Positions 1-8,284 are shown, counted from the stretch's first letter. The stretch: 43,208 nt of DNA from an uncultured Elusimicrobium sp. (GCA_947170005.1 CAMVRX010000002.1:1-43208); one strand, 5' to 3'. Numbers and translations are program-made. Notes: generated by a model from the letters alone, not told the origin.

Positions 1-512
1 AACTGCGCACGTTGCCGCGCTCGTCGCGCCCGGCGGATAAAAAAACCCGCAGCAACGGCCATGCGCGCATGGCCGAGCCATCCTTGCCGCGCGAGCGGTT
101 AACCAATGTGTTTTTAAAAGCCAAAGACCCGGTTGCAGCGGAGCAATTGGAACAACAACTCTTGGAGAAATGCCGGGAACTGGAGCTGGAATATTGCTAT
201 ATCTTGCCTGTTTTCCCGCCGATGACGGAAAACAAAACCACGCTGGCTACGGCCCAGCGCATTTACACCGCGGACGGACACAAAGAGACGGTGTATGGCT
301 TAAAAGTGAGCGATTTAACCCCGCGTGCACTGCGTGATATTTTAGCGGCGGGCGACGATGCGAATGTGAGCTACTTGCGTACGGACGCCGAAGCATATTA
401 CCAAACGTTTCCCGCGCAAAGCGTGGTAACCCCCAGCTTGCTGTTGGAAGAGCTGGAGTTGGTGCCCGACGATGCCAAGGCCGACAAGCCTCCCTTTGTC
501 AAAAAACCGTAA
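1..512 (+). CDS. TldD/PmbA-type metallopeptidase-related protein, C-terminal part (5' end outside window)
   Basis: The frame is open from the first bases of the window and stops at 510-512, so this is the last ~170 residues of a longer protein. The start of the fragment reads RSNGHAR, followed near the end by VVTPSLLLEELEL. That combination is what I know from the C-terminal domain of the TldD/PmbA family, whose members process microcin and other peptide substrates as cytoplasmic Zn-dependent proteases. The HExxxH-type metal motif would lie upstream and is not visible, so activity cannot be judged. The last ~15 residues are lysine/proline rich and look unstructured. The gene converges on the pilin at 570-1064 and the two share a terminator hairpin. 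The family assignment rests on these short motifs and is moderately sure; the paralogue (TldD or PmbA) cannot be decided. Confidence 0.6.
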   Translation, partial: LRTLPRSSRPADKKTRSNGHARMAEPSLPRERLTNVFLKAKDPVAAEQLEQQLLEKCRELELEYCYILPVFPPMTENKTTLATAQRIYTADGHKETVYGLKVSDLTPRALRDILAAGDDANVSYLRTDAEAYYQTFPAQSVVTPSLLLEELELVPDDAKADKPPFVKKP

Positions 513-516
513 ACAA

Positions 517-547
517 AAATTCCCCGGCTTAGTTAAGCCGGGGAATT
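517..547. terminator. bidirectional intrinsic terminator between the TldD-like gene and pilin 1
   Basis: Perfect inverted repeat AAATTCCCCGGCTTA / TAAGCCGGGGAATTT around a short loop, with A-tract and T-tract flanks. It lies between convergent genes and can serve both. The same AATTCCCCGG arm ends pilin 2 (10081-10110). Confidence 0.85.
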
Positions 548-569
548 TGAACGGAACCGTGTTGGCTAG

Positions 570-1064
570 CTATTGTACAGTACACCAATTGGAACCACAA
601 ATTTTGTCACAAGCTCCGGTTTGCCTTGCTGAACACTGTATTTCTCTACGTGGTCCGCCCGAGGAAAGAAAGTAAGGATATTCACTTGGATCATCCGGAT
701 CAACTATCCGATATGCAAACACAGCTCCACCGTCAAAATCATAGACCCAATCTTTAGTGGTATAACATCCTGCTTCACTATCGCAGATATTTTGCTCCGC
801 CAGTGTACCGGGGATTTCTATGTCCATATGGGCAAATAGCCCATCTTCGTTATTGTTGCACTCGTCTGCTTCCGCCCCATACTGTATCCAGCACAACTCC
901 CAGGCTTTTTGCATACTGTTTAATACGAGTACCGCCTCGCGGGTGCGGGCTTTTTCCACCGCTTTTTGGTATTGCGGAACGGCTACCGCCGCCAATATAC
1001 CAATGATTAACACTACTACTAAGAGCTCTATTAACGTAAAGCCCCGTTTTACATTGAGTTTCAT
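570..1064 (-). CDS. type IV pilin / pseudopilin-like protein 1
   Basis: 164 residues. A short basic class III leader (MKLNVKRG) is followed by the prepilin peptidase site G|FTLIEL with Glu at mature position 5, then the hydrophobic helix [20 protein letters not shown] typical of type IV pilins and type II secretion pseudopilins. The C-terminal domain is small and Cys rich (7 Cys). The closing CDKICGS...CTVQ could form the C-terminal disulfide loop of pilins. It is expected to be processed by PilD-type peptidase and assembled in a pilus or pseudopilus; no assembly gene is nearby. It is a single-gene unit with its own promoter, structured leader and terminator. It is close to pilin 2 at 9561-10058 over the first ~60 residues and the last ~10. 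Whether it is a structural pilin or a minor pseudopilin is open. Confidence 0.9.
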   Translation of the reverse strand: MKLNVKRGFTLIELLVVVLIIGILAAVAVPQYQKAVEKARTREAVLVLNSMQKAWELCWIQYGAEADECNNNEDGLFAHMDIEIPGTLAEQNICDSEAGCYTTKDWVYDFDGGAVFAYRIVDPDDPSEYPYFLSSGGPRREIQCSARQTGACDKICGSNWCTVQ

Positions 1065-1340
1065 GTTCTTTCTCCTTTATCGTCAGGTTTACACCTAACT
1101 ATATTTTCAATTTACCCGCTTATGAAACCCAAATAAAACGGCTCTTTTACTTGGGACATTCAGTACGCTCAAGCAAAACAGCCGTAGCTTATCACAACGT
1201 GATAAACACTCGGCACAAGAACGTGGGCTCATGACTTCCCGAGTTCTTGCGCCTCAAACAGCCGTTTTTGGTACTGAATGTGCTGCCAAAGCAGCGGTTC
1301 GTTTTGCAACGATTCCAAAAACAGATAAAATTGTATCTAT
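1065..1340 (-). ncRNA. structured pilin leader RNA, copy L1
   Basis: This is the upstream region of pilin 1, read on the minus strand. The -10 box TATACT (1341-1346) sits 17 nt from TTGCGG (1364-1369). Elements in transcript order: closing strand GGAATC (1316-1311); hairpin CGTT-GCAA-AACG (1311-1300); hairpin GCTGC-TTTG-GCAGC (1295-1282); helix A CATTCAGTAC (1280-1271); hairpin B GGCGCAAGAAC / GTTCTTGTGCC (1253-1243 / 1222-1212); hairpin C TTATCAC/GTGATAA (1205-1189); strand D ACGGCT (1185-1180); A' GTACTGAATG (1166-1157); D' AGCCGT (1143-1138); closing GGTTTC (1129-1124). A further hairpin AGGT-GTAA-ACCT lies before the RBS AAGGAG. Six more copies share this plan. The RNA nature is inferred from covariation. 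Confidence 0.8.
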
Positions 1341-1369
1341 AGTATAATAAAAAAACTGTCCCCCCGCAA
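1341..1369 (-). promoter_or_regulatory. sigma70-type promoter of pilin 1 leader
   Basis: On the minus strand, TTGCGG (1369-1364), a 17-nt spacer and TATACT (1346-1341). Downstream lies RTACAATTT-ATCTG, a block shared in position by most of the pilin leaders, which would be the 5' end of the transcript. Confidence 0.65.
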
Positions 1370-1398
1370 CAAATTCCCCGGCTTTTGTCATTTCTTGC

Positions 1399-1404
1399 TA
1401 TAAT
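1399..1404 (+). promoter_or_regulatory. extended -10 box, probable leaderless start for the protease gene
   Basis: TGC-TATAAT ends 6 nt before the ATG at 1411. Transcription would begin at or within a base or two of the start codon, so there is no room for a Shine-Dalgarno. No good -35 is visible, which is usual for TGN-extended -10 promoters. Confidence 0.6.
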
Positions 1405-1410
1405 AAGGTA

Positions 1411-2190
1411 ATGCGGAGTTTCCTTATACTACTGGCAGCTTTTTGTTGGCTGGGCGCCCCCTTAAGCGCCTGGGCGCATGACCATGTGCAAATTGCCCAG
1501 CAAAATATGCCGGCCGTGGTGGCGGTAAATGTTCTTAAAAAAGACGGCAGCACCTTTACCGGTACCGGGTTTGTACTCACGCAAGACGGCCTTATTGCCA
1601 CCAGCCGCCACGTACTGGACGATGCCCTCTACCTCAACCTGACGTTTAGCAACGGTACGGTATCGGGCGAGGCCGTCCCCTTGGCCCAAGACGATGTGGC
1701 CGACGTAGCTTTGCTAAAAATCCAGGCCGAATTTTTACCTTATACCACCCTGGCCGCCGACGATAACGCCTTGCCCGGCCAAACGATTACCGTGATTGGT
1801 AACCCGCGCCGGCTGCAAAACACGGTTACCTCGGGCATTATCAGCCAGGTGCGCCCGCAAAAAGACGGGACCCGCTGGCTGCAAATCAGCGCCCCGATTT
1901 CCCCCAGCTCCAGCGGCAGCCCCGTGTTTAATGAGAAAGGCGAGGTAATCGCCATGGCCTTTGCTACCCTGTCCGGCGAGGACAACCAAAATTTAAATTT
2001 TGCGCTGCCCGTTTCGTATATCCACGCGTTGGCTGCCCAAGCGGGTATTTCGCTGCCCGGGCAACTGCCAACACCCGTTGCAACCCCTGCGGGGAACCCC
2101 TTTGTACGCCATATTAAAAAATCATGGCAAATTTCAAAACGGCTGCTGCACCGATGGTTTTCGTCGCAGCCGGCCAAGGATAACGTATGA
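1411..2190 (+). CDS. secreted trypsin-like serine protease (HtrA-type protease domain, no PDZ)
   Basis: 259 residues with a signal peptide ending near SAWA-H (residues 1-22). The S1C/HtrA protease fold is recognisable from the triad: His67 in SRHVLD, Asp98 in DVADVALLK and Ser168 in SPSSSGSPV, which corresponds to GNSGGP in DegP. The canonical GNS is SSS and GG is GS, a modest departure from HtrA. No PDZ domain follows; the last ~45 residues are a basic, low-complexity tail. It should act in the periplasm on misfolded or specific envelope substrates. Its TGA overlaps the ATG of the 660-residue gene at 2187, so the two are translationally coupled and probably work together. The start is fixed by the -10 box 6 nt upstream and the signal peptide. 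Confidence 0.85.
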   Translation: MRSFLILLAAFCWLGAPLSAWAHDHVQIAQQNMPAVVAVNVLKKDGSTFTGTGFVLTQDGLIATSRHVLDDALYLNLTFSNGTVSGEAVPLAQDDVADVALLKIQAEFLPYTTLAADDNALPGQTITVIGNPRRLQNTVTSGIISQVRPQKDGTRWLQISAPISPSSSGSPVFNEKGEVIAMAFATLSGEDNQNLNFALPVSYIHALAAQAGISLPGQLPTPVATPAGNPFVRHIKKSWQISKRLLHRWFSSQPAKDNV

Positions 2191-4169
2191 AACTAAAAAT
2201 TGCTAAAACCGTATTTTTTGTAGGCTGCGTGGCCGCATTTATCTTCTTATTATTGCCTTTTTTGGAAACCACCCCGCCGCCCGAACCTGCCCAATTAAAG
2301 GCCCAGCCGCAGGTGGCAACGGATAATCCGCTGACTGCCTTGGCCCAACGGTTTGCCTCGTTGTTTGGCCGTCGCAGTGAGCGCCGCACCCGCGCCGGAA
2401 ATGTACCCGCTCAGTCCGCCCGCACCACGCAAGAAGCGGCCGAATTATATACCCCTATGTTGGCGGCTTCCGGCCGTCAAGCGGCGGGTGCGGTAGCCCA
2501 AAGTGCCCAGCCTGTGGCCGGCGTTGTGGAGCTGCCTGCCGCTAAAAAATTGGATTTTGGAGACGCCTCTATTCAAACCGATAACGGGGAATGGGTGTTG
2601 GTGCGCCAGACCGCCCCGGCCGGCAGCCGGCCCGGGATGCACGAAGTAAACGCGCATGATAATCCTTATGACCGCTTTATCCGCCAGGAACGTGCCCAAC
2701 ATTTCCAACCGCAAAAACGTGTGCGGGAGATACCGGACTCCAAGTGGGCCCGGTTCATCCGCCCTATTAAGCAATTTTTTGGCCTGGACCAAGAAACTCC
2801 GGTTTCCTCAGCCGGGTTGTTAGCTTCCCGCCCGGGTGCCGGGGCCCGTTCCACCCAAGCGGCGGACGGATTATCGTACAAAACGCCTAAACCGGGTATC
2901 GGTCCGGCACGTTTGGGGCTGCCGGATATTTCCGCACGGCAATGGATGGAGATGTCCATCCCGCAGCGCGAACGCTACAGCGTAGCCCAATTTAACGAAC
3001 TCATTACCGGCACGCGTGCCGCTGAAGAGGCCGCCGAGATGATGGCCGAAGCCAAATACCCGGATGCCCATACTAAAAAACAAAAAGAGGACAAAGAACG
3101 CTATAAACAGGAAATGTTTGCCCGTAACAAGCAAGCCATTAAACAAAATATCTTGCAGCAAATGGATCAGTTGGCCCAAGGCAAAGAACCCGTGGATGAC
3201 CTTTCCAACATGATGGGCTGCCATAACGCTTCGCTGCCGGCTGCGGCGGATCTGTGCGACCCGGACCACGCCGGGGAACCTGCCCCCGCTACACCGCAAG
3301 AGGAAATTAAAATAGAACAGCAAAAGAATGCCGCTACATTTTTTGAACGCACCAAGTACTACTTCCCCAAAGATTTACCGATCACCCCGGTGCTGGGCCC
3401 GACCGACCCGGAAACACTGGCTAATTCCTCAGACCTTTCCGTTCCGGTCATTCAAAAAACTCTTGAGGTGTATGATTCTTTGCACAAACAACAGCACTGC
3501 GATACAAACACCTGCTACTTGGTACCCAATTCTACTCAAATGGACCCGCAGCTCACCGATGCCATTACCATGACTAACGGTAAACTCAAGCCGGACCCGG
3601 AAAACCTCTACCCCACGTTTAAGGATGAATTTGTCCGCTCCAAAGCGGAGCAATTTGTCAAGCAGCAACAAGAGAAAGGTGCGCAGGTAACCAAGGAGCA
3701 ACTGCGGCAACTGCGCAAAGAGGCCGCCCAACAATACGATAACAACGCGCCACACTATATACCCTATACGGCCGAGCAACTCAAAGCGGTGCAAACAAAA
3801 TCCTTGGCTGCCGTTGACTACAAGGCCCCAACCGGCAACCTGCAGAATGTGACGGCGTTGTTTGTCATGGACCCGGCCCTGGTGTCGCAAGTTGCCCGCG
3901 ATGTGGACAGCGTGGCCATCGGCTACAACTTGACCCCGTTGCCCGATGCTATTACCCCGTCGCCGGCCTCGGAACAATTTACCGGTTCAATCGCACAAGA
4001 TGTGGAAAACGCAAAGGCCGCCAAGAATGACATCATTCGCCAGGCCTCGCAGCAATATATGCATACGAAAATTCATCAAAGCATGAACATGCCGGTTGCG
4101 GGCGGCACTGCATCAAATGCGATTGCCGAGGAGCTTAAAGGGATTGGCAATCAAGACCGGAAAAAATAG
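2187..4169 (+). CDS. large membrane-anchored periplasmic protein of unknown function
   Basis: I do not recognise a family. 660 residues: a short basic N-terminus, one hydrophobic segment (about residues 8-26, VFFVGCVAAFIFLLLPFL) and then a long, mostly polar periplasmic part. The first ~250 residues are rich in Pro, Ala and Arg and look disordered. Residues ~270-330 and ~480-530 are highly charged (Lys/Glu/Gln) and probably coiled-coil. There are a few Cys pairs, such as C-x8-C in CHNASLPAAADLC and QHCDTNTCY, suggesting disulfides in an exported protein. The start ATG overlaps the protease stop (ATGA), so it is very likely co-translated with the serine protease and may be its partner or substrate. 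That functional link is inferred only from coupling. Confidence 0.7.
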   Translation: MKLKIAKTVFFVGCVAAFIFLLLPFLETTPPPEPAQLKAQPQVATDNPLTALAQRFASLFGRRSERRTRAGNVPAQSARTTQEAAELYTPMLAASGRQAAGAVAQSAQPVAGVVELPAAKKLDFGDASIQTDNGEWVLVRQTAPAGSRPGMHEVNAHDNPYDRFIRQERAQHFQPQKRVREIPDSKWARFIRPIKQFFGLDQETPVSSAGLLASRPGAGARSTQAADGLSYKTPKPGIGPARLGLPDISARQWMEMSIPQRERYSVAQFNELITGTRAAEEAAEMMAEAKYPDAHTKKQKEDKERYKQEMFARNKQAIKQNILQQMDQLAQGKEPVDDLSNMMGCHNASLPAAADLCDPDHAGEPAPATPQEEIKIEQQKNAATFFERTKYYFPKDLPITPVLGPTDPETLANSSDLSVPVIQKTLEVYDSLHKQQHCDTNTCYLVPNSTQMDPQLTDAITMTNGKLKPDPENLYPTFKDEFVRSKAEQFVKQQQEKGAQVTKEQLRQLRKEAAQQYDNNAPHYIPYTAEQLKAVQTKSLAAVDYKAPTGNLQNVTALFVMDPALVSQVARDVDSVAIGYNLTPLPDAITPSPASEQFTGSIAQDVENAKAAKNDIIRQASQQYMHTKIHQSMNMPVAGGTASNAIAEELKGIGNQDRKK

Positions 4170-4179
4170 TAGCCTTTCC

Positions 4180-4239
4180 TACCCAAAATGGGTATAATTT
4201 GTAAAAGGGACTTTTACGTACGCACGCGCAGCGCGTGCG
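4180..4239 (+). promoter_or_regulatory. promoter and tandem hairpins upstream of the envelope operon
   Basis: TATAAT at 4193-4198 overlaps the end of a small hairpin TACCCA/TGGGTA (4180-4194), which may end the upstream transcript. The new 5' UTR then holds two adjacent perfect stems: GTAAAAG-GGA-CTTTTAC (4201-4217) and CGCACGCGC/GCGCGTGCG (4221-4239). A GGGGAG Shine-Dalgarno lies at 4247-4252, before the ATG at 4262. Confidence 0.55.
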
Positions 4240-4261
4240 CACGCTTGGGGAGAAATGAAGA

Positions 4262-4819
4262 ATGAAAAAATGGGCCGTTTTGGCGGTAATAGGGCTGAGT
4301 TTAGGGACGGTTTCTTGCCGTAAAAATGTGTACGACCGCTTTGACCCTAACCAGGATTTTGAGCGCTTTATTAACGCCCACGTTTTTGCCGCGTGTGAGT
4401 TTGTTGGCAAGCCCAATGCCCGCTACTCACTGGCTAAAATTGTCAAGCGCCCCGGCGATTATACCCCGTACCCGGATTATTATAAAATCAAATTTATTAA
4501 CGGCCCATGCAAAGGAGTTACGGTGTGGACGACGGATGTCATCCTTAAAACCAGCCCCATGGAAGACCCTACGCTGGTCCCCACCGGCACGGTGGTGCTG
4601 CGCAACTTTGATAACCCCAAAGAGCAAGATATCAACGTAACCGGCCACTGGAATTTAGCGGTGGTCATGGGAACCGAGCGCGCCCAAAAAGGTATTTTGG
4701 ATTTGGGTTTTCCACGGGACAGTAACGACTTTTTCCCCGCGCGTGAAAGCGTTTACGCCCACAACGTGCGCTACGTGGTTAAACCCGTTAAAAAAGATAT
4801 TCGGCGTTTTATTAGATAG
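4262..4819 (+). CDS. putative lipoprotein, first gene of envelope operon
   Basis: 185 residues with a signal sequence MKKWAVLAVIGLSLG and a lipobox-like TVSC. Cys19 would be the lipidated residue, although Thr at -3 is not the usual Leu. The mature part begins with a charged stretch and has no family I recognise. It contains two further Cys (FAACEF, GPCKGV) that could pair. It is spaced 9 nt from the next gene and is probably the first gene of a six-gene operon running to 9236 that otherwise encodes outer-membrane and periplasmic functions, so a role at the outer membrane is likely. Alternatively it could be a plain secreted protein cleaved near Cys19. Confidence 0.65.
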   Translation: MKKWAVLAVIGLSLGTVSCRKNVYDRFDPNQDFERFINAHVFAACEFVGKPNARYSLAKIVKRPGDYTPYPDYYKIKFINGPCKGVTVWTTDVILKTSPMEDPTLVPTGTVVLRNFDNPKEQDINVTGHWNLAVVMGTERAQKGILDLGFPRDSNDFFPARESVYAHNVRYVVKPVKKDIRRFIR

Positions 4820-4828
4820 GAGAGTCTT

Positions 4829-5569
4829 ATGAAAATGGTTCGTTTGTGTTTAGTTGTACTCGGTGTAGTATGTTTTGTTCCGTTGGCACAGGGTGCGGAG
4901 GGGGACCCCATCTCTACCGAAACGATGCTTATTGACGTGCCCACCGCGGAAGTGTTTGACCGTTACCAAGCCTCTTTTTTAACCCGCGCTTATGACCACG
5001 GAACCGTGATGGAAAGTATTGATTTTGGCGTGTATAAGCGCATCAACATTGGGGTGAGCTTGGCCATCGATAACTGGATTGGTTCGTCTCATTCCGTCAA
5101 AGTGTTGGACCCGGATTTTCAAGCCAAGTGGAAACTTTTTGACGGTAGTTTATATCTGCCCGCTATTGCCATTGGCTATGATGGCCGCCGTTACGGCTAT
5201 GGTTACGAAGAAGATACCCGCGCTTATAATCGCAGCTCTAAACACTATTTGGACCACCGCAAAGGCGGCTATGTAACCCTGACGCGTGAAATTTTTACCC
5301 CCGGTTTGGCCTTAACAGCAGGGGCCAACTTCTCGGATTTTGACTGGGACGAAATTTACATGTTCACCGGGTTGTACTACAAAATTATTCCGCAAATTAA
5401 CTTGCTCACTGAGTGGGACAGCATCCGCAATATCCGCGATTCTCGCCTAAACATGGGCGCACGCTTTTACCTGCACCCTTCCTTGGCGCTGGACATGGCC
5501 TTCCGCCGGGTGGGCCGCGGGGATGAAAGCGAACGCATCTTGCAGCTGCGCTACGTAACCACTTTCTAG
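4829..5569 (+). CDS. outer-membrane beta-barrel protein
   Basis: 246 residues. The signal peptide ends at AQGA-E (about residue 23). The mature part alternates short amphipathic strands rich in Tyr, Phe, Gly and Asp, and ends in RYVTTF. A C-terminal Phe after alternating aromatic/hydrophobic residues is the BAM recognition signal of outer-membrane barrels. Strand pattern and length would fit an 8-12 strand barrel. The segment LYLPAIAIGYDGR recalls YjbH-type barrel repeats, but I cannot confirm that. The gene sits between a lipoprotein and a HAMP protein with short gaps (9 and 7 nt). Function (porin, export channel or scaffold) is unknown. Confidence 0.7.
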   Translation: MKMVRLCLVVLGVVCFVPLAQGAEGDPISTETMLIDVPTAEVFDRYQASFLTRAYDHGTVMESIDFGVYKRINIGVSLAIDNWIGSSHSVKVLDPDFQAKWKLFDGSLYLPAIAIGYDGRRYGYGYEEDTRAYNRSSKHYLDHRKGGYVTLTREIFTPGLALTAGANFSDFDWDEIYMFTGLYYKIIPQINLLTEWDSIRNIRDSRLNMGARFYLHPSLALDMAFRRVGRGDESERILQLRYVTTF

Positions 5570-5576
5570 AGGATTT

Positions 5577-6035
5577 ATGAGCCAAACACCCGCTGCCACA
5601 AAACCGTCTTTTCAACGTCGCACGATTTTTATTAAAAAATCGCTGCAGCTGCGTTACATGGTGCTCATTGTTTCTTGTGTGCTGTGTGGGCTGGCTATTA
5701 TGACGTTGGAGCTGGTGGCTACCCTTAACGACTTGTTTGATGCTTACCCGGTACTCATGCAGCCGCTTTATGACGAGTTTCTCCCCATCGTTTCGTCTTT
5801 TTTCTACAAAATAGCTATTTACGTACTATTGGTGGTGCTGGTTTCGGCCCTGGTCTCTCACAAAATGGCCGGCCCGGTGTATCGCTTTGAGCAAACTTGC
5901 AAAGCCATTGCCAAGGGAGATTTTTCCCAACGGGTGCACCTGCGCAAAGGGGACCGCTTGATTGAGCTGCAAGATGAATTTAATAAAATGATGGACGTAG
6001 TGGAAAGTCGTATTAACAACAAACCGTTACCGTAA
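5577..6035 (+). CDS. two-helix membrane protein with a HAMP domain and no output domain
   Basis: 152 residues: basic cytoplasmic N-terminus, TM1 about 28-50 (VLIVSCVLCGLAIMTLEL), a short periplasmic loop (~51-80), TM2 about 80-100 (IAIYVLLVVLVSALV), then a HAMP domain from KMAGPVYRFEQ to the end (conserved Pro, then GDFSQRVHLRKGDRLIELQDEFNKM). HAMP modules normally relay signals from TM helices to kinase, methyl-accepting or cyclase domains; here nothing follows. Such stand-alone HAMP proteins may pair with another protein in trans. It lies in the envelope operon, 3 nt before the TolC-family gene. Confidence 0.8.
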   Translation: MSQTPAATKPSFQRRTIFIKKSLQLRYMVLIVSCVLCGLAIMTLELVATLNDLFDAYPVLMQPLYDEFLPIVSSFFYKIAIYVLLVVLVSALVSHKMAGPVYRFEQTCKAIAKGDFSQRVHLRKGDRLIELQDEFNKMMDVVESRINNKPLP

Positions 6036-6038
6036 TTT

Positions 6039-7328
6039 ATGAAAAAAACAATTCTTCTTTTTGCTGTTTTGGCACTTGTCCCTGCACTGCACGCCCAAAG
6101 TGATTACGGGGTGCGTTTTTCCAGCTTGATGAATGATAACCTCACGCTGGAAAATGCCATTCGTTTGGGGCTGGAAAATAATTCCCAGTTTTTAACCGCC
6201 AAAGAAGAAATTACCATTGCCGAACAAAAACTTAGCGAAGCCAAATTCCGCTATCTGCCGCAGTTTGCCGTGCAAGGTACAGCTACGTGGTATAAAGCGG
6301 ATTCTCCTTTGGTGTTGCCGGAAGCCGGCATTAACCGCTTTTTACCCGCTACCGACACGCTGGACGGGCACCATTTCTATGGGGTAGGCGTTACCGGTAC
6401 GCAATACCTCTATTCCGGCGGGCGTATCAGCGGCACTTTAAAATCGGCCCGTGCCAATTTCAAGCAAGCCCAAAGCCGCTATGAAACGGTTAGAAACGCC
6501 GTGGTATTGGATATTAAAACCTCTTTTACGCGGCTGCTGTATGCCCAGCAACAAGCCGCTTTTACCGAGGGGCTCTACCAACAAGTTAAAAAATGGCATT
6601 ACGCAGCGGACCCATGGGCACGCGTGCGCGAGCAAGCCTTGCTGGCTCGCTTAAAAGCCCAAAGCCACATGGCCCAAAACGAGCTGGCCCAAGCACGCTT
6701 GGCCATGCTGGTAAGCCTAAACAAAGAGACCAACGCCCCTTTAAGTGTGTCCGGTACGCTTGAGCCCGTAGTAGTAACGGGGGATTTGCCCCATTTTGAG
6801 CTGTGGGCTACGGAGTTCCGGCCGGAACTAAAATCCGCTATTTACGCGCTGGAGTTAGACAGTATTGCCATTGATTTGGCCCTTTCCAAACGCTACCCGG
6901 ATATTTTAATCAATGCTTCATACGAGCGCGTAGGCGACAAAGACTTGGACGACGAAAACAAACAAGTCTCTTTGGCGGTGCGCTTGCCGCTGCCGTATAC
7001 ATTTTCACAACAAGTTACCCAGAAAAAAGCTGAGCAGCGCAAAAGCACATTGCGCCGCGCCGCTATTGAGGACGAAATCCACATTCAGGTAGTGTCCAAC
7101 TATGAGCAGATGATTTTTTGGCAAACCGAAGCGCAAGACCGCCAAGAAACTTTTAATGCGCTTTCTTCCCTTGTGCAGCGCAATTTAAAAAACACCCCCA
7201 AAAGCGGCTTGCTCGTTTTGGAAGCGTTGTGTGATTATCTGCAAGCCGGGCAAGAGTATCTGCAAGCCCTGCGGGAAAATCACCTCGCCAAGGCCCGTTT
7301 GGAATGGGCTGTCGGTAAGGATTTCTAA
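6039..7328 (+). CDS. TolC-family outer-membrane channel protein
   Basis: 429 residues. A signal peptide (cleavage near LHAQ-S, ~20) is followed by two OEP repeats: the first from NLTLENAIRLGLENNSQFLTAKEE, the second from PHFELWATEFRPELKSAIYALELD. Each has the long Gln/Ala/Leu-rich coiled-coil helices of the TolC tunnel and predicted barrel strands. TolC proteins form trimeric outer-membrane exit ducts for type I secretion or RND/ABC efflux. No inner-membrane pump or adaptor is adjacent, so its partner must be elsewhere or this operon encodes something atypical. Its TAA overlaps the ATG of the patatin gene. Confidence 0.88.
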   Translation: MKKTILLFAVLALVPALHAQSDYGVRFSSLMNDNLTLENAIRLGLENNSQFLTAKEEITIAEQKLSEAKFRYLPQFAVQGTATWYKADSPLVLPEAGINRFLPATDTLDGHHFYGVGVTGTQYLYSGGRISGTLKSARANFKQAQSRYETVRNAVVLDIKTSFTRLLYAQQQAAFTEGLYQQVKKWHYAADPWARVREQALLARLKAQSHMAQNELAQARLAMLVSLNKETNAPLSVSGTLEPVVVTGDLPHFELWATEFRPELKSAIYALELDSIAIDLALSKRYPDILINASYERVGDKDLDDENKQVSLAVRLPLPYTFSQQVTQKKAEQRKSTLRRAAIEDEIHIQVVSNYEQMIFWQTEAQDRQETFNALSSLVQRNLKNTPKSGLLVLEALCDYLQAGQEYLQALRENHLAKARLEWAVGKDF

Positions 7329-8284
7329 TGCGCGCGGCACGTACCCTTTGGGGAGTACTGCTTGCCTTGCTGTGCACCGGGCCCGCCCTGGCCTTGACCC
7401 CGCTAACTGATGATGATATCCTGCGCCAATTTATGTGGCAGCGCTTGATAAACCTGCCCAAACAGCAACGCCCCAGCATCGGCTTGGCTTTATCGGCCGG
7501 CGGGGTGCGCGGCTTTGCGCATGTAGGCGTGCTGGAAGTGCTTGATAATGCCCAAATGCCGGTGGATTACCTGGCCGGGACTTCTATGGGTTCGGTAATA
7601 GGCGGGTTGTATGCCGCCGGATTGCCGACACAAAAACTGTGGGAGCTGGGCAACCACATCACCATCAGCACGCTCACGCCGGATTTTAATGTCATGGGCC
7701 TGTTCCGCCTGGTGTTTGAAAAGAAACTGCCTACGTCTTCTAACTTAGAGAAATTTTTTGAAGAACAACTGGGGGATAAACAATTTGAAGATTTACCCAT
7801 CCCCTTTTCTTGCTCCGCCATGGACGTAAAAACGGGCGAGCGCGTTTTGTTTAATTCCGGTCCGCTGGCTATTGCCGTACGTGCCAGCATGAATTTGCCC
7901 GGTGTGTTTGAGCCCGTCCAGTACCGCCACCGCGCTTTGGTGGACGGAGCGGTGGTGGACTATCTGCCTGTGGAAACAGTGAAACACATGGGGGCGGACT
8001 ATGTGATTGCCTCCGTCACGCCGTTTGATTTTTCTTCGAAAACACCCACCACCATTTTAGGATATGTCAACCGTGTCAACGACGTGCGTGCAGCCGCTAT
8101 GATTGAAGAAGCGGCTAAAAGAGCCAATTTTGTGCTGACAACCCGCGTGTTAGACACCGGTACGCTGGAACTCAACAAGTTACACCAATCCGGCGAAGTG
8201 GGCGTAAAACAAGCCCACCAACATTTAGCAGAACTACAAGAGGACCTTTTGTTATATGCCTTGCCCTACGTGTTTAAAAAATAA
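7328..8284 (+). CDS. secreted patatin-like phospholipase
   Basis: 318 residues with an N-terminal signal peptide (to about ALA, residue 22). The patatin catalytic dyad is clear: oxyanion loop GGVRG at 58-62, nucleophile elbow G-T-S86-M-G, and Asp206 in DGAVVD. Patatins hydrolyse acyl chains of phospholipids or lysophospholipids. The signal peptide places this one in the periplasm or outer membrane, as in the RssA/PlpD group. No POTRA or barrel domain is fused. The start overlaps the TolC stop (TAATG). Being between a TolC-type channel and a TPR lipoprotein suggests a role in envelope lipid turnover or transport; the substrate is unknown. Confidence 0.9.
   Translation: MRAARTLWGVLLALLCTGPALALTPLTDDDILRQFMWQRLINLPKQQRPSIGLALSAGGVRGFAHVGVLEVLDNAQMPVDYLAGTSMGSVIGGLYAAGLPTQKLWELGNHITISTLTPDFNVMGLFRLVFEKKLPTSSNLEKFFEEQLGDKQFEDLPIPFSCSAMDVKTGERVLFNSGPLAIAVRASMNLPGVFEPVQYRHRALVDGAVVDYLPVETVKHMGADYVIASVTPFDFSSKTPTTILGYVNRVNDVRAAAMIEEAAKRANFVLTTRVLDTGTLELNKLHQSGEVGVKQAHQHLAELQEDLLLYALPYVFKK

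Noticed and set aside
1065-1340. Leaders as c-di-GMP riboswitches, group I introns, tmRNA or RNase P
   Set aside because: The conserved motifs of those classes are not present, and the order of helices differs. The size and position before a coding start also argue against intron or tmRNA.
3429-3977. 182-codon open frame on the minus strand
   Set aside because: Lies wholly inside the 660-residue gene, lacks a ribosome binding site, and its composition is that of an antisense shadow.
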